Origin: Spirochaetota bacterium
Lineage (GTDB): Bacteria > Spirochaetota > UBA4802 > UBA5550
Reading direction: 5' to 3'
Length of the DNA: 6,886 bases
Assembly: GCA_022704585.1 (NCBI GenBank)
Contig: JAKJGD010000113.1
Span: 1 to 6,886 of the forward strand
Shown here piece by piece: positions 1-6,517 of this stretch; position 1 is the first letter of the stretch, and the number at the start of each line of letters is the position of its first letter. The translations under genes were made by a program, and so were the position numbers. The notes beneath the pieces are model-generated. The model was given only the letters and a program-made list of their open reading frames with translations. It was not told where the DNA came from and searched no databases.

Positions 1-551
1 CGGTAATCGGTTATGCGGACCCTGCCTGCGACGCCGCCGATGACGTGAGAAAACACCCGCACGGCAATGACGTTGTCCCGGTCACGAAGCAACCCGCCCG
101 CCGGAATAAAGTAGTCGCGGCTTTCCTGCCACGCATACCCGTACCCGAGGCCCGTGCCGTTCCGCGGGAACGCACCCGTCCCGCCGACCTGCCTTCCGTT
201 TAACCAGGTCTCGTCCGCCACCGCGATCCTCCCCAGCGACAGGACCAGCGGCCTGCCGGCGAATTCCGCGCCCACGCGGACTTTCTTCCGCAGCCACACG
301 GTCGCGGTGAGGTCGTCATTCTCTTTGATGAAGGATTTCCAGTCTCCCGGCAGGCTGACCTCCGGGGCCCCGGAATCGTCATACCCGGGGTCGCGGGCGG
401 CAGGGTCGTCGCGGGGGACTATCTTCCACGGACCGGACAGGTCGATGCAGTCGCTGCCGCACGTTCCGCCGGAGCAGCCCGGCGCTGCGCAGAGGGCGCC
501 CGCGAGGAGGGCGAGTATGACGAGCGATCTGATCGTTCCGGGCGCGGTCAT
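1..551 (-). CDS. Partial lipoprotein with jelly-roll sugar-binding-like sensor domain
   Basis: The frame is open from the ATG at 551 to the left edge (183 codons, no stop), so the C-terminus is missing. Residues 1-26 look like a lipoprotein signal: a short N-region with one Arg, a hydrophobic stretch around 9-21, then APGC with Cys26 as the likely lipidated residue. The box is relaxed because Ala replaces the usual Leu at -3. Residues 37-173 align without gaps to residues 32-168 of the AraC-type receptor encoded at 4473-6125, with 61 of 137 identical by hand count. Shared landmarks are DLSG, YDDS, TVWxRK, DETxxNG and NVIAxRVFSH. The pattern matches galactose-binding-like domains of glycosidases and sialate O-acetylesterases. 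The start lies 7 bp after the polA stop with only a distant GAGG upstream, so translational coupling to polA is likely. By homology the missing part may hold a 7-helix membrane region and an output domain, but that is inference. Confidence 0.85.
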   Translation of the reverse strand, partial: MTAPGTIRSLVILALLAGALCAAPGCSGGTCGSDCIDLSGPWKIVPRDDPAARDPGYDDSGAPEVSLPGDWKSFIKENDDLTATVWLRKKVRVGAEFAGRPLVLSLGRIAVADETWLNGRQVGGTGAFPRNGTGLGYGYAWQESRDYFIPAGGLLRDRDNVIAVRVFSHVIGGVAGRVRITDY

Positions 552-558
552 ACGATGA

Positions 559-3276
559 TCAGTGCGCCTCGTCCCAGTTCTTTCCCGAGCCAATGTCCAC
601 TTTCAGCGGCACGGAGAGGTCAAGCGCGTGCTCCATGGTCTCGCGTACAAGCTGCTTCACCTCTTCGGCCTCGGCTTCCGGCACCTCGAACACCAGCTCG
701 TCGTGCACCTGCATTATCATGAGCGCGTCCAGCTTTTTCTTCTTTAATAGCCCGTCAATGCGGATCATGGCTATCTTGATCATGTCGGCCGAGGTGCCCT
801 GGATCGGCGTGTTGATCGCCACGCGCTCGGCGCCCTCGCGGCGGAAGGAAGTGTCGGAGTCGATGTCCGTGATCGCGCGCTTCCTGCCCAGCAGGGTCTG
901 GACATACCCCTTCTCGCGCGCGAAGGCGATCGTCCGGTCGATGTACTCCCTGAACCCGGGATACGTCTGGAAGTAGAGCCGGATGAACTCGGCCGCCTCC
1001 TTCATGCCTATCTCGGCCTGCTGGGAGAGGCCGAAGGGCGAGACGCCGTATATGGTGGCGAAGTTGATGACCTTGGCCTGCCGCCGCATATCGGGCGTGA
1101 CCCCGCCAATGGGCACGCCGAAGACCGACGAGGCCGTGAGGCTGTGGATGTCGATGTCGTCCTGGAAGGCGCGGATCATGTTCCTGTCGCCCGACAGGTG
1201 CGCCGCGACCCGGAGCTCGATCTGTGAATAGTCGGCGGACATGAGCACACGCCCCTTCTCCGGCACGAAGCCGCGCCTGATGCTCTTGCCGAACTCGTCA
1301 CGCGCCGGTATGTTCTGGAGGTTCGGGTCCGAGGACGAGAGCCGCCCGGTCGCCACCACGGTCTGGTTGTACGAGGTGTGGATCCTCCCGGTCTTCGGGG
1401 AGATGAGCTTCGGCAGCGCGTCGATGTAGGTGCTCATCATCTTGGAGAGCGTGCGGTATGAGATGAGGTGGTCGATAATGGGATGGCTCCCCTTCAGGTT
1501 CTCCAGCACGGTAATATCGGTGGAGAGCCCGGTCTTCGTCTTTCTCTGCGGCTTCAGGCCGAGCTTCTCGAACAGCACCTTTGACAGCTCGCGGGTCGAG
1601 TTTATGTTGAAGGGCTGCCCCGCGGCCTCGTGGATCTTCCCCTCGACCTCGAGCAGCATCTCCCTGTTCTTCGCCTCGATCTTCTTGAAGTAGGCGGCAT
1701 CGATCTTCACGCCCGCGCGCTCCATGCCTGCCAGCACTGGCACGAGCGGCATCTCGATATCGCGGAAGAGCCCGTCCAGGCCCTCGTCCGCCAGCCTGCC
1801 TTTGAATATGGCGTAGAGCCGGTAGGTGATGTCCGCGTCCTCTGCCGCATACTCTGCGATCTTATCCAGCGGCACCTCCTCCATCGGCACAGCGCTCTTC
1901 CCGGTGCCGACCAGCTCCTTGAAGGTGATCGTTTTATAGTTGAGGTATTTCTCCGCCATGTCATCCATGTTGTGCCGGCGCTCGTTGGGCGCCAGCAGGT
2001 AGGACGCCACCATCGTGTCAAACTCGACCCCGGCAAGCTCGATGCCGTAGTTCATGAGCACGAGCAGGTCGTACTTTATATTCTGGCCGATCTTCCTGAT
2101 TGCGGGATCGGCCAGGAGGGGCTTCAGGAGCCCCATGGAGCGCACCGGGTCCGGGTACTCCTCGCTGAACATGCCCCGCGAGAGGAGCGGCACGTACCAC
2201 CCTTCCCGCTCCCTGATGGAAAACGACATGCCCACGAGCTCGGCCTCGACCGGCGAGAGCGAGGTCGTCTCAGTGTCCACCGACACCTCGCCCGCGTCGC
2301 GGATGGCGCGTATCATCTCGACGAGGTCCTTTTCCGAGCGCACGACCCGGTACGTCTTCTCCTCGCGCGCGGACGGCTTCCCTGCCGCCGCGGGCTCGGC
2401 GCCCGGCGCATTCCTGAAGAAATCATTTATGACGGAGTTCATTTCAAGGGCGCGGAAATAGGGCACCGCTTTCTCCGCCGGGATCGATTCGAACTTCATG
2501 TCCGCTATGTCGAGATGTATGGGGAGATCGGTCCTCACCGTGACCAGGTCGCGGCTCAGGTAGGCCATCTCCTTTTCACGCACGAGCATCTCCTTCTGCT
2601 TGCCCGTGAGCTCGTCAATGTGCTCGTACAGGCCGTCAAGGCTGCCAAACGCGCCGATAAGCTTCAGCGCCGTCTTTTCGCCGATGCCTTTCACGCCGGG
2701 CACGTTGTCCGAGGTGTCGCCGGTCAGCGCCATGTAGTCGATGACCTGCCCCGGCTTCACGCCGAGCATCGCCTCGACCTCCTTCTCTCCGTACACCTCG
2801 TAATCCGATATGCCTTTCTTGTTCGCGTAGATCTTCACGTTGCCGCCCACCAGCTGGTAGGCGTCCTTGTCCCCGGTGACGAGCATCACTTCGACGTCCC
2901 CGGTCCCGTATTTTTTCGCCACCGTGCCCAGCACGTCGTCCGCCTCGAAATCCGCCTCCTCGATGCGCGTGATCCCCAGGACCTCGATCATCTTCTTGAT
3001 CTCCTCGATCTGGGAGCGGAGGTCGTCGGGCATCTTCACCCGGTTGGCCTTGTATTCGGGATAGAGCCCGAAGCGGAAGGACTTTTTCGGCGGGTCAAAC
3101 GCGACGGCCAGGTAATCGGGCTTCTGGTCCGTGATAAGCCGCAGGAGCATCCGGGCAAACCCGAAGATCGCAGAGGTATTCTGGCCCTCGCTGTTCAGAA
3201 GCGGGTTCTTTATGAACGCGTAATACGCCCGGTAGCAGAGGGCGTGGCCGTCTATTATGAACAAGCGTTTTTTCAT
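559..3276 (-). CDS. polA: DNA polymerase I
   Basis: This 905-residue protein fills gaps, removes RNA primers and acts in excision repair. It has the full three-part layout, close to the 928 residues of E. coli Pol I. Residues 1-290 are the 5' nuclease, with IIDG (Asp9), EADD (112-114), TGDKDAYQL (135-142) and TGDTSDNVPG (186-195) before the helix-hairpin-helix part. Residues 305-500 are the DEDD proofreading domain. Its motifs are intact: DTE (Asp334, Glu336), NIKYD (Asn399, Asp403) and YAAED (Tyr476, Asp480). The polymerase part shows motif A SADYSQIELR (Asp682), motif B RRQAKVINFATIYG (Arg732, Lys735, Phe739, Tyr743) and motif C QVHDE (His858-Glu860). Phe739 at the sugar-sensing position is the common bacterial form. 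I chose the ATG at 3276 rather than an in-frame ATG at 3309 because AGGTGAT, complementary to the 16S 3' end, lies 6 bases upstream. It appears to have its own promoter in the gap after apbE. Confidence 0.98.
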   Translation of the reverse strand: MKKRLFIIDGHALCYRAYYAFIKNPLLNSEGQNTSAIFGFARMLLRLITDQKPDYLAVAFDPPKKSFRFGLYPEYKANRVKMPDDLRSQIEEIKKMIEVLGITRIEEADFEADDVLGTVAKKYGTGDVEVMLVTGDKDAYQLVGGNVKIYANKKGISDYEVYGEKEVEAMLGVKPGQVIDYMALTGDTSDNVPGVKGIGEKTALKLIGAFGSLDGLYEHIDELTGKQKEMLVREKEMAYLSRDLVTVRTDLPIHLDIADMKFESIPAEKAVPYFRALEMNSVINDFFRNAPGAEPAAAGKPSAREEKTYRVVRSEKDLVEMIRAIRDAGEVSVDTETTSLSPVEAELVGMSFSIREREGWYVPLLSRGMFSEEYPDPVRSMGLLKPLLADPAIRKIGQNIKYDLLVLMNYGIELAGVEFDTMVASYLLAPNERRHNMDDMAEKYLNYKTITFKELVGTGKSAVPMEEVPLDKIAEYAAEDADITYRLYAIFKGRLADEGLDGLFRDIEMPLVPVLAGMERAGVKIDAAYFKKIEAKNREMLLEVEGKIHEAAGQPFNINSTRELSKVLFEKLGLKPQRKTKTGLSTDITVLENLKGSHPIIDHLISYRTLSKMMSTYIDALPKLISPKTGRIHTSYNQTVVATGRLSSSDPNLQNIPARDEFGKSIRRGFVPEKGRVLMSADYSQIELRVAAHLSGDRNMIRAFQDDIDIHSLTASSVFGVPIGGVTPDMRRQAKVINFATIYGVSPFGLSQQAEIGMKEAAEFIRLYFQTYPGFREYIDRTIAFAREKGYVQTLLGRKRAITDIDSDTSFRREGAERVAINTPIQGTSADMIKIAMIRIDGLLKKKKLDALMIMQVHDELVFEVPEAEAEEVKQLVRETMEHALDLSVPLKVDIGSGKNWDEAH

Positions 3277-3282
3277 TCTCGG

Positions 3283-3289
3283 ATCACCT
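3283..3289 (-). promoter_or_regulatory. Strong ribosome binding site of polA
   Basis: On the minus strand AGGTGAT ends 6 bases before the ATG at 3276. It matches the anti-Shine-Dalgarno ATCACCT over seven bases and decides the polA start in favour of MKKRLF over the upstream in-frame ATG at 3309. Confidence 0.85.
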
Positions 3290-3315
3290 GGACAGGGATT
3301 AATGTACACTATGCA

Positions 3316-3346
3316 AATATAGCGCAGTGCGATTGGAAAAAGTCAA
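3316..3346 (-). promoter_or_regulatory. Candidate sigma-70-type promoter of polA
   Basis: On the minus strand a TTGACT -35 box (3346-3341) is followed after 19 bases by TATATT (3321-3316), each one mismatch from consensus. The spacing is 1-2 bases longer than ideal; an overlapping CTATAT would give 18. Transcription would begin near 3309, a short leader before the polA ribosome binding site. The AT-rich setting within a GC-rich locus supports a real promoter. Confidence 0.5.
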
Positions 3347-3387
3347 CTAAATTACGAGAAGTTTCATGATACGAAAAGTTCAACCGG

Positions 3388-3423
3388 AATTATACGGGGA
3401 ACACGCAGTACGCCGGTATAATT
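3388..3423. repeat. AT-rich inverted repeat after apbE
   Basis: AATTATAC (3388-3395) and GTATAATT (3416-3423) form perfect 8-bp arms around a 20-base spacer, 5 bases beyond the apbE stop. The stem is AT-rich and no T-run follows on the minus strand, so it is a poor intrinsic terminator. It could be an operator, a weak RNA hairpin protecting the apbE 3' end, or chance. I see no better terminator between apbE and polA. Confidence 0.35.
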
Positions 3424-3427
3424 ATTC

Positions 3428-4429
3428 CTACAACCATGTAATGCTACGCTGTTCCAGCATCGAAATCCTTTCTTTAAGTTTTTTCGAAATGGAAAGCTTC
3501 TCTTTCATGTCCACCAGGATAACGCCGATCTCGGAATGGCGTTCCAGGAACTCGCGCGCCCGCTCCGGGCCCATGACGAAGATCGCGGTCGCGTAAGCGT
3601 CGGAGAGGGGCGAGCTTTTCGAGAGTACCGATACCGAGCAGAAGCCCGTGGCCGGGTACCCGGTGCGCGGGTCGAGAATGTGGTGATACCGCACGCCGTC
3701 ATGCATCACGAACCGTTCGTAATCGCCGCTCGTCGAAATCGCGTCTCCGTCCTCGAGCCCCAGGGTAAGGATGATGGCATCCCGGCGCGGGTCCCTGAGC
3801 CCGGTGACCCAGGGCCTGCCGAATTTCGTGCCCATTACCTGCAGGTCGCCTCCCGCAGTCACGATGCCCGCCTCAATGCCCCGCTTGCGCAGAACGGCAA
3901 TACCCTTTTCCACCGCGTAGCCCTTGCCAACGCCTCCCAGGCCGATTCTCATGCCGGCACGGTCGAACGCGATTGCGCCCCTGCCGGGCAGGAGCCTAAG
4001 CTTTTCATACCCGACGCGGGGCAGGAGCGCAGCCACCGCTCCGGACGATGGCGGGACGAAGTTCCTGTTCTTATAGTTCCAGAGCGGCTCGAGCGGGGCG
4101 AAGGTGATGTCGAAGGAGCCGTCCGTTTCACCGGATATCGCGACGGCACGCGCGACCAGGTCATAGGTCTCGCGGGACAGAGCAACCGGTCCCGCGCCGC
4201 CGTCTCGGTTGAGCCTGCTCACATCGCTTTCGGGTCGCACCGGGGACAGGAGCGCCTCGACGCGGGCAATCTCGTTGAACACCGCATCGCCCGTCGAAGG
4301 CGCGTCTTCCGGGTCGGCGACAAAGGTAACGGTGACCATCGTTCCCAAAAGAGGCCTGCTGACGCTGTTTACCGCGCCGCGGCAGGACCAGAGCGACGCG
4401 ATCAGGGCTATGATAATAATTCGTTTCAT
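3428..4429 (-). CDS. apbE: FAD:protein FMN transferase (ApbE family lipoprotein)
   Basis: The 333-residue product belongs to the ApbE family, which uses FAD to attach FMN covalently to a Thr or Ser of exported proteins such as NqrB/NqrC, RnfD/RnfG and other flavinylated electron carriers. Residues 1-16 form a lipoprotein signal ending in LWSC (Cys16), so the enzyme should be anchored facing the periplasm. Family motifs appear in order: GTMVTVTF (29-36), SRLN (71-74), GSFDITFAPLEPLW (104-117), LGGVGKGYAV (164-173), AGGDL (192-196), STSGDYERF (232-240), HHILDPRTGYPA (249-260) and SDAYATAIFVMG (276-287). Asp277 and Thr281 of the last motif are the expected Mg2+-site residues. One deviation is Gly163 before LGG, where many members have Asp. 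I chose the ATG at 4429 because GGGGAGG ends 6 bases upstream and the signal peptide starts there. It is 43 bp downstream of the receptor gene, so the two probably form an operon. No obvious target protein is encoded in this window. Confidence 0.95.
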   Translation of the reverse strand: MKRIIIIALIASLWSCRGAVNSVSRPLLGTMVTVTFVADPEDAPSTGDAVFNEIARVEALLSPVRPESDVSRLNRDGGAGPVALSRETYDLVARAVAISGETDGSFDITFAPLEPLWNYKNRNFVPPSSGAVAALLPRVGYEKLRLLPGRGAIAFDRAGMRIGLGGVGKGYAVEKGIAVLRKRGIEAGIVTAGGDLQVMGTKFGRPWVTGLRDPRRDAIILTLGLEDGDAISTSGDYERFVMHDGVRYHHILDPRTGYPATGFCSVSVLSKSSPLSDAYATAIFVMGPERAREFLERHSEIGVILVDMKEKLSISKKLKERISMLEQRSITWL

Positions 4430-4435
4430 ACACAT

Positions 4436-4458
4436 CCTCCCCGGAACCCGGTCTCCGG
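4436..4458 (-). promoter_or_regulatory. apbE ribosome binding site with adjacent small hairpin
   Basis: GGGGAGG (4442-4436 on the minus strand) is a strong ribosome binding site 6 bases before the apbE ATG. Just upstream, CCGGA (4458-4454) can pair with TCCGG (4445-4441) across 8 bases. The second arm overlaps the first two Gs of the site. The stem is only 5 bp, so an effect on translation is possible but unproven. Confidence 0.55.
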
Positions 4459-4472
4459 CGCACAGGCGCAAA

Positions 4473-6125
4473 TCAATACATCTCGGAATCCGCGTCGCCG
4501 TTAACGAAAACCGCGAAGCTGTCCTTGACCATGCGCCTGTACTCTATCGGTGTAAACCCGGTATGTTTCCTGAAATGCCTGTAAAAGTATGTAAGGTTGT
4601 CAAACCCCACGTGGAACGCGATATCGATTACCTTGCCGTCCGTGTCTTTCAGGAGCTGCCGCGCGGCCTCGATTCGCTTGACGTTGATGTAGTTCGCTAT
4701 GTTCGTGTTCGTCACTTTCTTGAAGAGCTGGCCCATGTAGTCCTCGTTGAGCCGAAACCGCTCGGCCAGCTTTTTCCGGTCATAGGTCTCGTTAAAGTTG
4801 TTGTCGAGGTACTCGATGACCTGGTGGATAATGTCCTTGGGCTCCGGCCTGACATCGGTCCTCGTCAGCATCTTCGCGGCCCGCTGGAGCTCCTTCGTCT
4901 TCTTCAGCAATGCCCGCGCCATCGAGTCACGCTCCCCGCGCGCGCTCCTCAGGTCCACCAGATACACGAACATCGCGCCGAGCAGCAGGGCCGGCAGGCG
5001 GAGCGAAAAGGAAAGCGACATGCGGTACATCTGCCCGGTCAGGATCAGGTAGAGGGTGTTGGCGACCGAGGCCAGCACGAAGACCGCGACGATGGAAAGG
5101 TACCAGTAGCGCCGAGGGTCGCGCCGCAGCGCGACGGCGAAAATCCCGGTCGAATAGATTATGTAAAGTATGATTGCGCCGATTGATGCCGGCATGCAGT
5201 ACCTTTCCAGGTAACGGGTCGTCGGAGCGTAGAGCACGAAGGAGGCAACTGCGGCCAGGATCAGGGTTGAAGCGATCATCGCCGCCCTGCTCCGTATGTT
5301 GAAAAACTCCTGGAGGAGAAGCAGGAGGATAAAATCGACAAACACGTACATTCCGAAGAACCACTTGAACCTGAACAGGTTGTTCTCTAATAGCGGAAGC
5401 CCCAGCATGAGGATGTTTATTGACAGTACGCTCAGGATGAAGACGAACGAAAGGAGCGCGATAATCCTGTTCCCCGTGCCCTTTACAACGACCGCCAGGA
5501 TGACCAGGAGGAGCCCGGAGAGGATAACGGCGTTCAAATTGTTAAATGAAGGGAACAGGTCGCGGAACCAGTTTCTCTCGTTCCACGCGGCGTTCGTCAT
5601 GAGCGCCGGCCGGTCTTTCAGGCCGCTTATATAGTGCGAAAAGACCCTGATCGCTATAACATTTTCCCCGTCCCTGCGGACCAGCGACGCGGGAAAGCGA
5701 TAGGTCCTCTCCCGGTGGAGCGCGAAGTCGTAATCCAGGGGCCTTTCCGCCGACGGCATAACGCCCGTAGCGCCTATGAACACGCCGTTGAAGTAGGTCT
5801 CGTCCGACATGGCGATCGAGCCTATGGTGAGCACGAGCATCCTGTCGGTCATACCGGGACCGATCACGACCCTTTTCCTGATCCATACGGTCCCGGCAAG
5901 CTCTTCACTGCCGCGGAGGAAGCCGCTCCACTCGCCCGGGATCAGTATCTTCTCCGCACGTGAATCGTCGTAAGCAGGTTCGGCAGGGTTTCCGGCGCCG
6001 GAGGGGACCATTGTCCACGTCCCGGACAGGTCCACGAACGAACCCGGCCGGGCCGTGTCGCCGCCGCACGAAACAAGGAAACCTGACAGGGCAAGGGCGG
6101 CAGCATGAAAAAGAATGTTTCTCAT
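4473..6125 (-). CDS. Transmembrane receptor with AraC-type DNA-binding output
   Basis: The product has 550 residues. Residues 1-20 are a lipoprotein-type signal ending in LVSC (Cys20). Residues 30-180 form an extracytoplasmic jelly-roll domain with sugar-binding-like marks (DLSG, TVWIRK, DETYFNG, NVIAIRVFSH). Seven hydrophobic helices follow at about 196-215, 220-243, 254-272, 281-299, 313-333, 341-363 and 371-390. A short, charged, probably coiled linker (391-425) leads to a complete AraC/XylS double helix-turn-helix at 430-535, with IDIAFHVGFDNLTYFYRHFRK and FTPIEYRR. An outside N-terminus and seven helices put the DNA-binding end in the cytoplasm. The layout resembles 7TMR-DISM receptors but with a direct transcriptional output, a one-component membrane regulator. 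The ATG at 6125 is chosen because the signal peptide starts there; the frame stays open to an ATG at 6233. The ribosome binding site is weak. It is probably co-transcribed with apbE. Ligand and targets are unknown. Confidence 0.9.
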   Translation of the reverse strand: MRNILFHAAALALSGFLVSCGGDTARPGSFVDLSGTWTMVPSGAGNPAEPAYDDSRAEKILIPGEWSGFLRGSEELAGTVWIRKRVVIGPGMTDRMLVLTIGSIAMSDETYFNGVFIGATGVMPSAERPLDYDFALHRERTYRFPASLVRRDGENVIAIRVFSHYISGLKDRPALMTNAAWNERNWFRDLFPSFNNLNAVILSGLLLVILAVVVKGTGNRIIALLSFVFILSVLSINILMLGLPLLENNLFRFKWFFGMYVFVDFILLLLLQEFFNIRSRAAMIASTLILAAVASFVLYAPTTRYLERYCMPASIGAIILYIIYSTGIFAVALRRDPRRYWYLSIVAVFVLASVANTLYLILTGQMYRMSLSFSLRLPALLLGAMFVYLVDLRSARGERDSMARALLKKTKELQRAAKMLTRTDVRPEPKDIIHQVIEYLDNNFNETYDRKKLAERFRLNEDYMGQLFKKVTNTNIANYINVKRIEAARQLLKDTDGKVIDIAFHVGFDNLTYFYRHFRKHTGFTPIEYRRMVKDSFAVFVNGDADSEMY

Positions 6126-6159
6126 AAATAATGCGCGATCCAGCGGTTGTGTATCGCTA

Positions 6160-6176
6160 CCGGCATCCCGTGCCGG
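6160..6176 (-). other. Small GC hairpin in the receptor gene leader
   Basis: On the minus strand CCGGCA, a 5-base loop CGGGA and TGCCGG form a perfect 6-bp stem about 35 bases before the receptor start codon. There is no T-run after it, so it is not an intrinsic terminator. If the candidate promoter at 6190-6218 is used, the hairpin sits near the 5' end of the message and could stabilise it. Confidence 0.35.
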
Positions 6177-6189
6177 ACAGCTGCGATAA

Positions 6190-6218
6190 CAGATAGATGC
6201 CATCCGGAAATTATTCAA
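6190..6218 (-). promoter_or_regulatory. Candidate promoter of the receptor-apbE operon
   Basis: On the minus strand TTGAAT (6218-6213) and TATCTG (6195-6190) are separated by exactly 17 bases. The -35 box is close to consensus and the -10 box matches only its first three bases well. It would give a leader of roughly 58 bases before the ATG at 6125. The -35 box lies inside the AT-rich palindrome at 6208-6228. Confidence 0.35.
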
Positions 6219-6228
6219 GAATAAATTT
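6208..6228. repeat. AT-rich near-palindrome, candidate operator
   Basis: TTATTC (6211-6216) and GAATAA (6219-6224) flank a two-base centre, and the flanking AAA and ATTT extend the symmetry with one offset base. It overlaps the candidate -35 box of the receptor gene, a position suited to a repressor or autoregulatory site. AT-rich palindromes also arise by chance in intergenic DNA. Confidence 0.35.
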
Positions 6229-6276
6229 ATCATGAGAAGAAATAATGAGCCGCTTCCCGGTCAGCCCGGACTGGTT

Positions 6277-6288
6277 TGAGATGTCTCA
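6277..6288. repeat. Short perfect inverted repeat, possible operator
   Basis: TGAGA-TG-TCTCA has perfect 5-bp arms with a two-base centre, roughly in the middle of the divergent intergenic region and next to a run of six A. Its size fits a half-site pair for a dimeric regulator, but nothing else in the window identifies the protein. Confidence 0.25.
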
Positions 6289-6327
6289 CTAAAAAAGCAT
6301 TGACCGGCGCCTTACGCGTATGATGTG

Positions 6328-6369
6328 ATACCGGCACCCGATGGGAGGAGGCCGGGATTAAACCGGTAT
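6328..6369. repeat. Inverted repeat with nested GC stem
   Basis: ATACCGG (6328-6334) and CCGGTAT (6363-6369) form 7-bp arms. Within them CCGGC (6331-6335) can instead pair with GCCGG (6351-6355), enclosing CCC-GAT-GGG. These are alternative pairings of the same left arm. Neither strand carries a T-run after the stem, so it is not a terminator. Confidence 0.25.
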
Positions 6370-6461
6370 GGCAGAGGCCGCCCCCTCCCGTTGATGAATG
6401 CGGCGGCAGGAAAAAGAAATTGATTAATGAGCAACCCGGGCACCCACTTTTAACGGATCGG

Positions 6462-6490
6462 CGGACCCTTCGGGGGCTCTGCCCGGTCCG
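6462..6490 (+). other. Leader hairpin upstream of the rightward membrane gene
   Basis: CGGACC (6462-6467) pairs with GGTCCG (6485-6490), and GGGC (6474-6477) with GCCC (6481-6484) inside, leaving a six-base bulge on the 5' side. A competing fold is CCC-TTCG-GGG (6466-6475), whose cUUCGg loop is a very stable RNA tetraloop. The structure ends 27 bases before the ATG. No T-run follows, so a leader role is more likely than termination, if it has a role. Confidence 0.35.
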
Positions 6491-6517
6491 GACGCAGAAC
6501 GCCAGGACTATGATACA

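Larger units (their letters stand above)
6126..6517. other. Non-coding divergent intergenic region
   Basis: This 392-bp stretch separates the start codons of two divergently read genes. I see no convincing gene on either strand. An open minus-strand frame that crosses it and runs over the right-hand gene has low-complexity charged composition typical of the antisense of a hydrophobic coding region. The stretch contains a candidate minus-strand promoter, several inverted repeats and a leader hairpin for each flanking gene, listed separately. On the plus strand a TATGAT at 6319-6324 resembles a -10 box, but the TTGACC at 6300-6305 is only 13 bases away, so no plus-strand promoter can be called with confidence. 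Confidence 0.7.

Noticed and set aside
154..558. Plus-strand open frame of 134 codons at the left end
   Set aside because: The minus strand here encodes a lipoprotein whose sequence aligns over 137 residues to the receptor, which fixes the true coding strand and frame.
1630..3369. Long plus-strand open frame of 579 codons opposite polA
   Set aside because: It is fully antisense to a polymerase gene with every catalytic motif intact. Its His, Arg, Asp and Leu-rich composition is typical of the mirror frame of a GC-rich gene.
3536..5186. Plus-strand open frames opposite apbE and the receptor gene
   Set aside because: They are antisense to clearly conserved genes, lack recognisable domains, and overlap each other in different frames.
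6126..6233. N-terminal extension of the receptor to the ATG at 6233
   Set aside because: The extra 36 residues would bury the lipoprotein signal, have no good ribosome site, and cross the candidate promoter and leader hairpin.
6277..6300. Run of six T on the minus strand as an intrinsic terminator
   Set aside because: No stable GC stem lies just upstream of the T-run on that strand, and no gene ends there.
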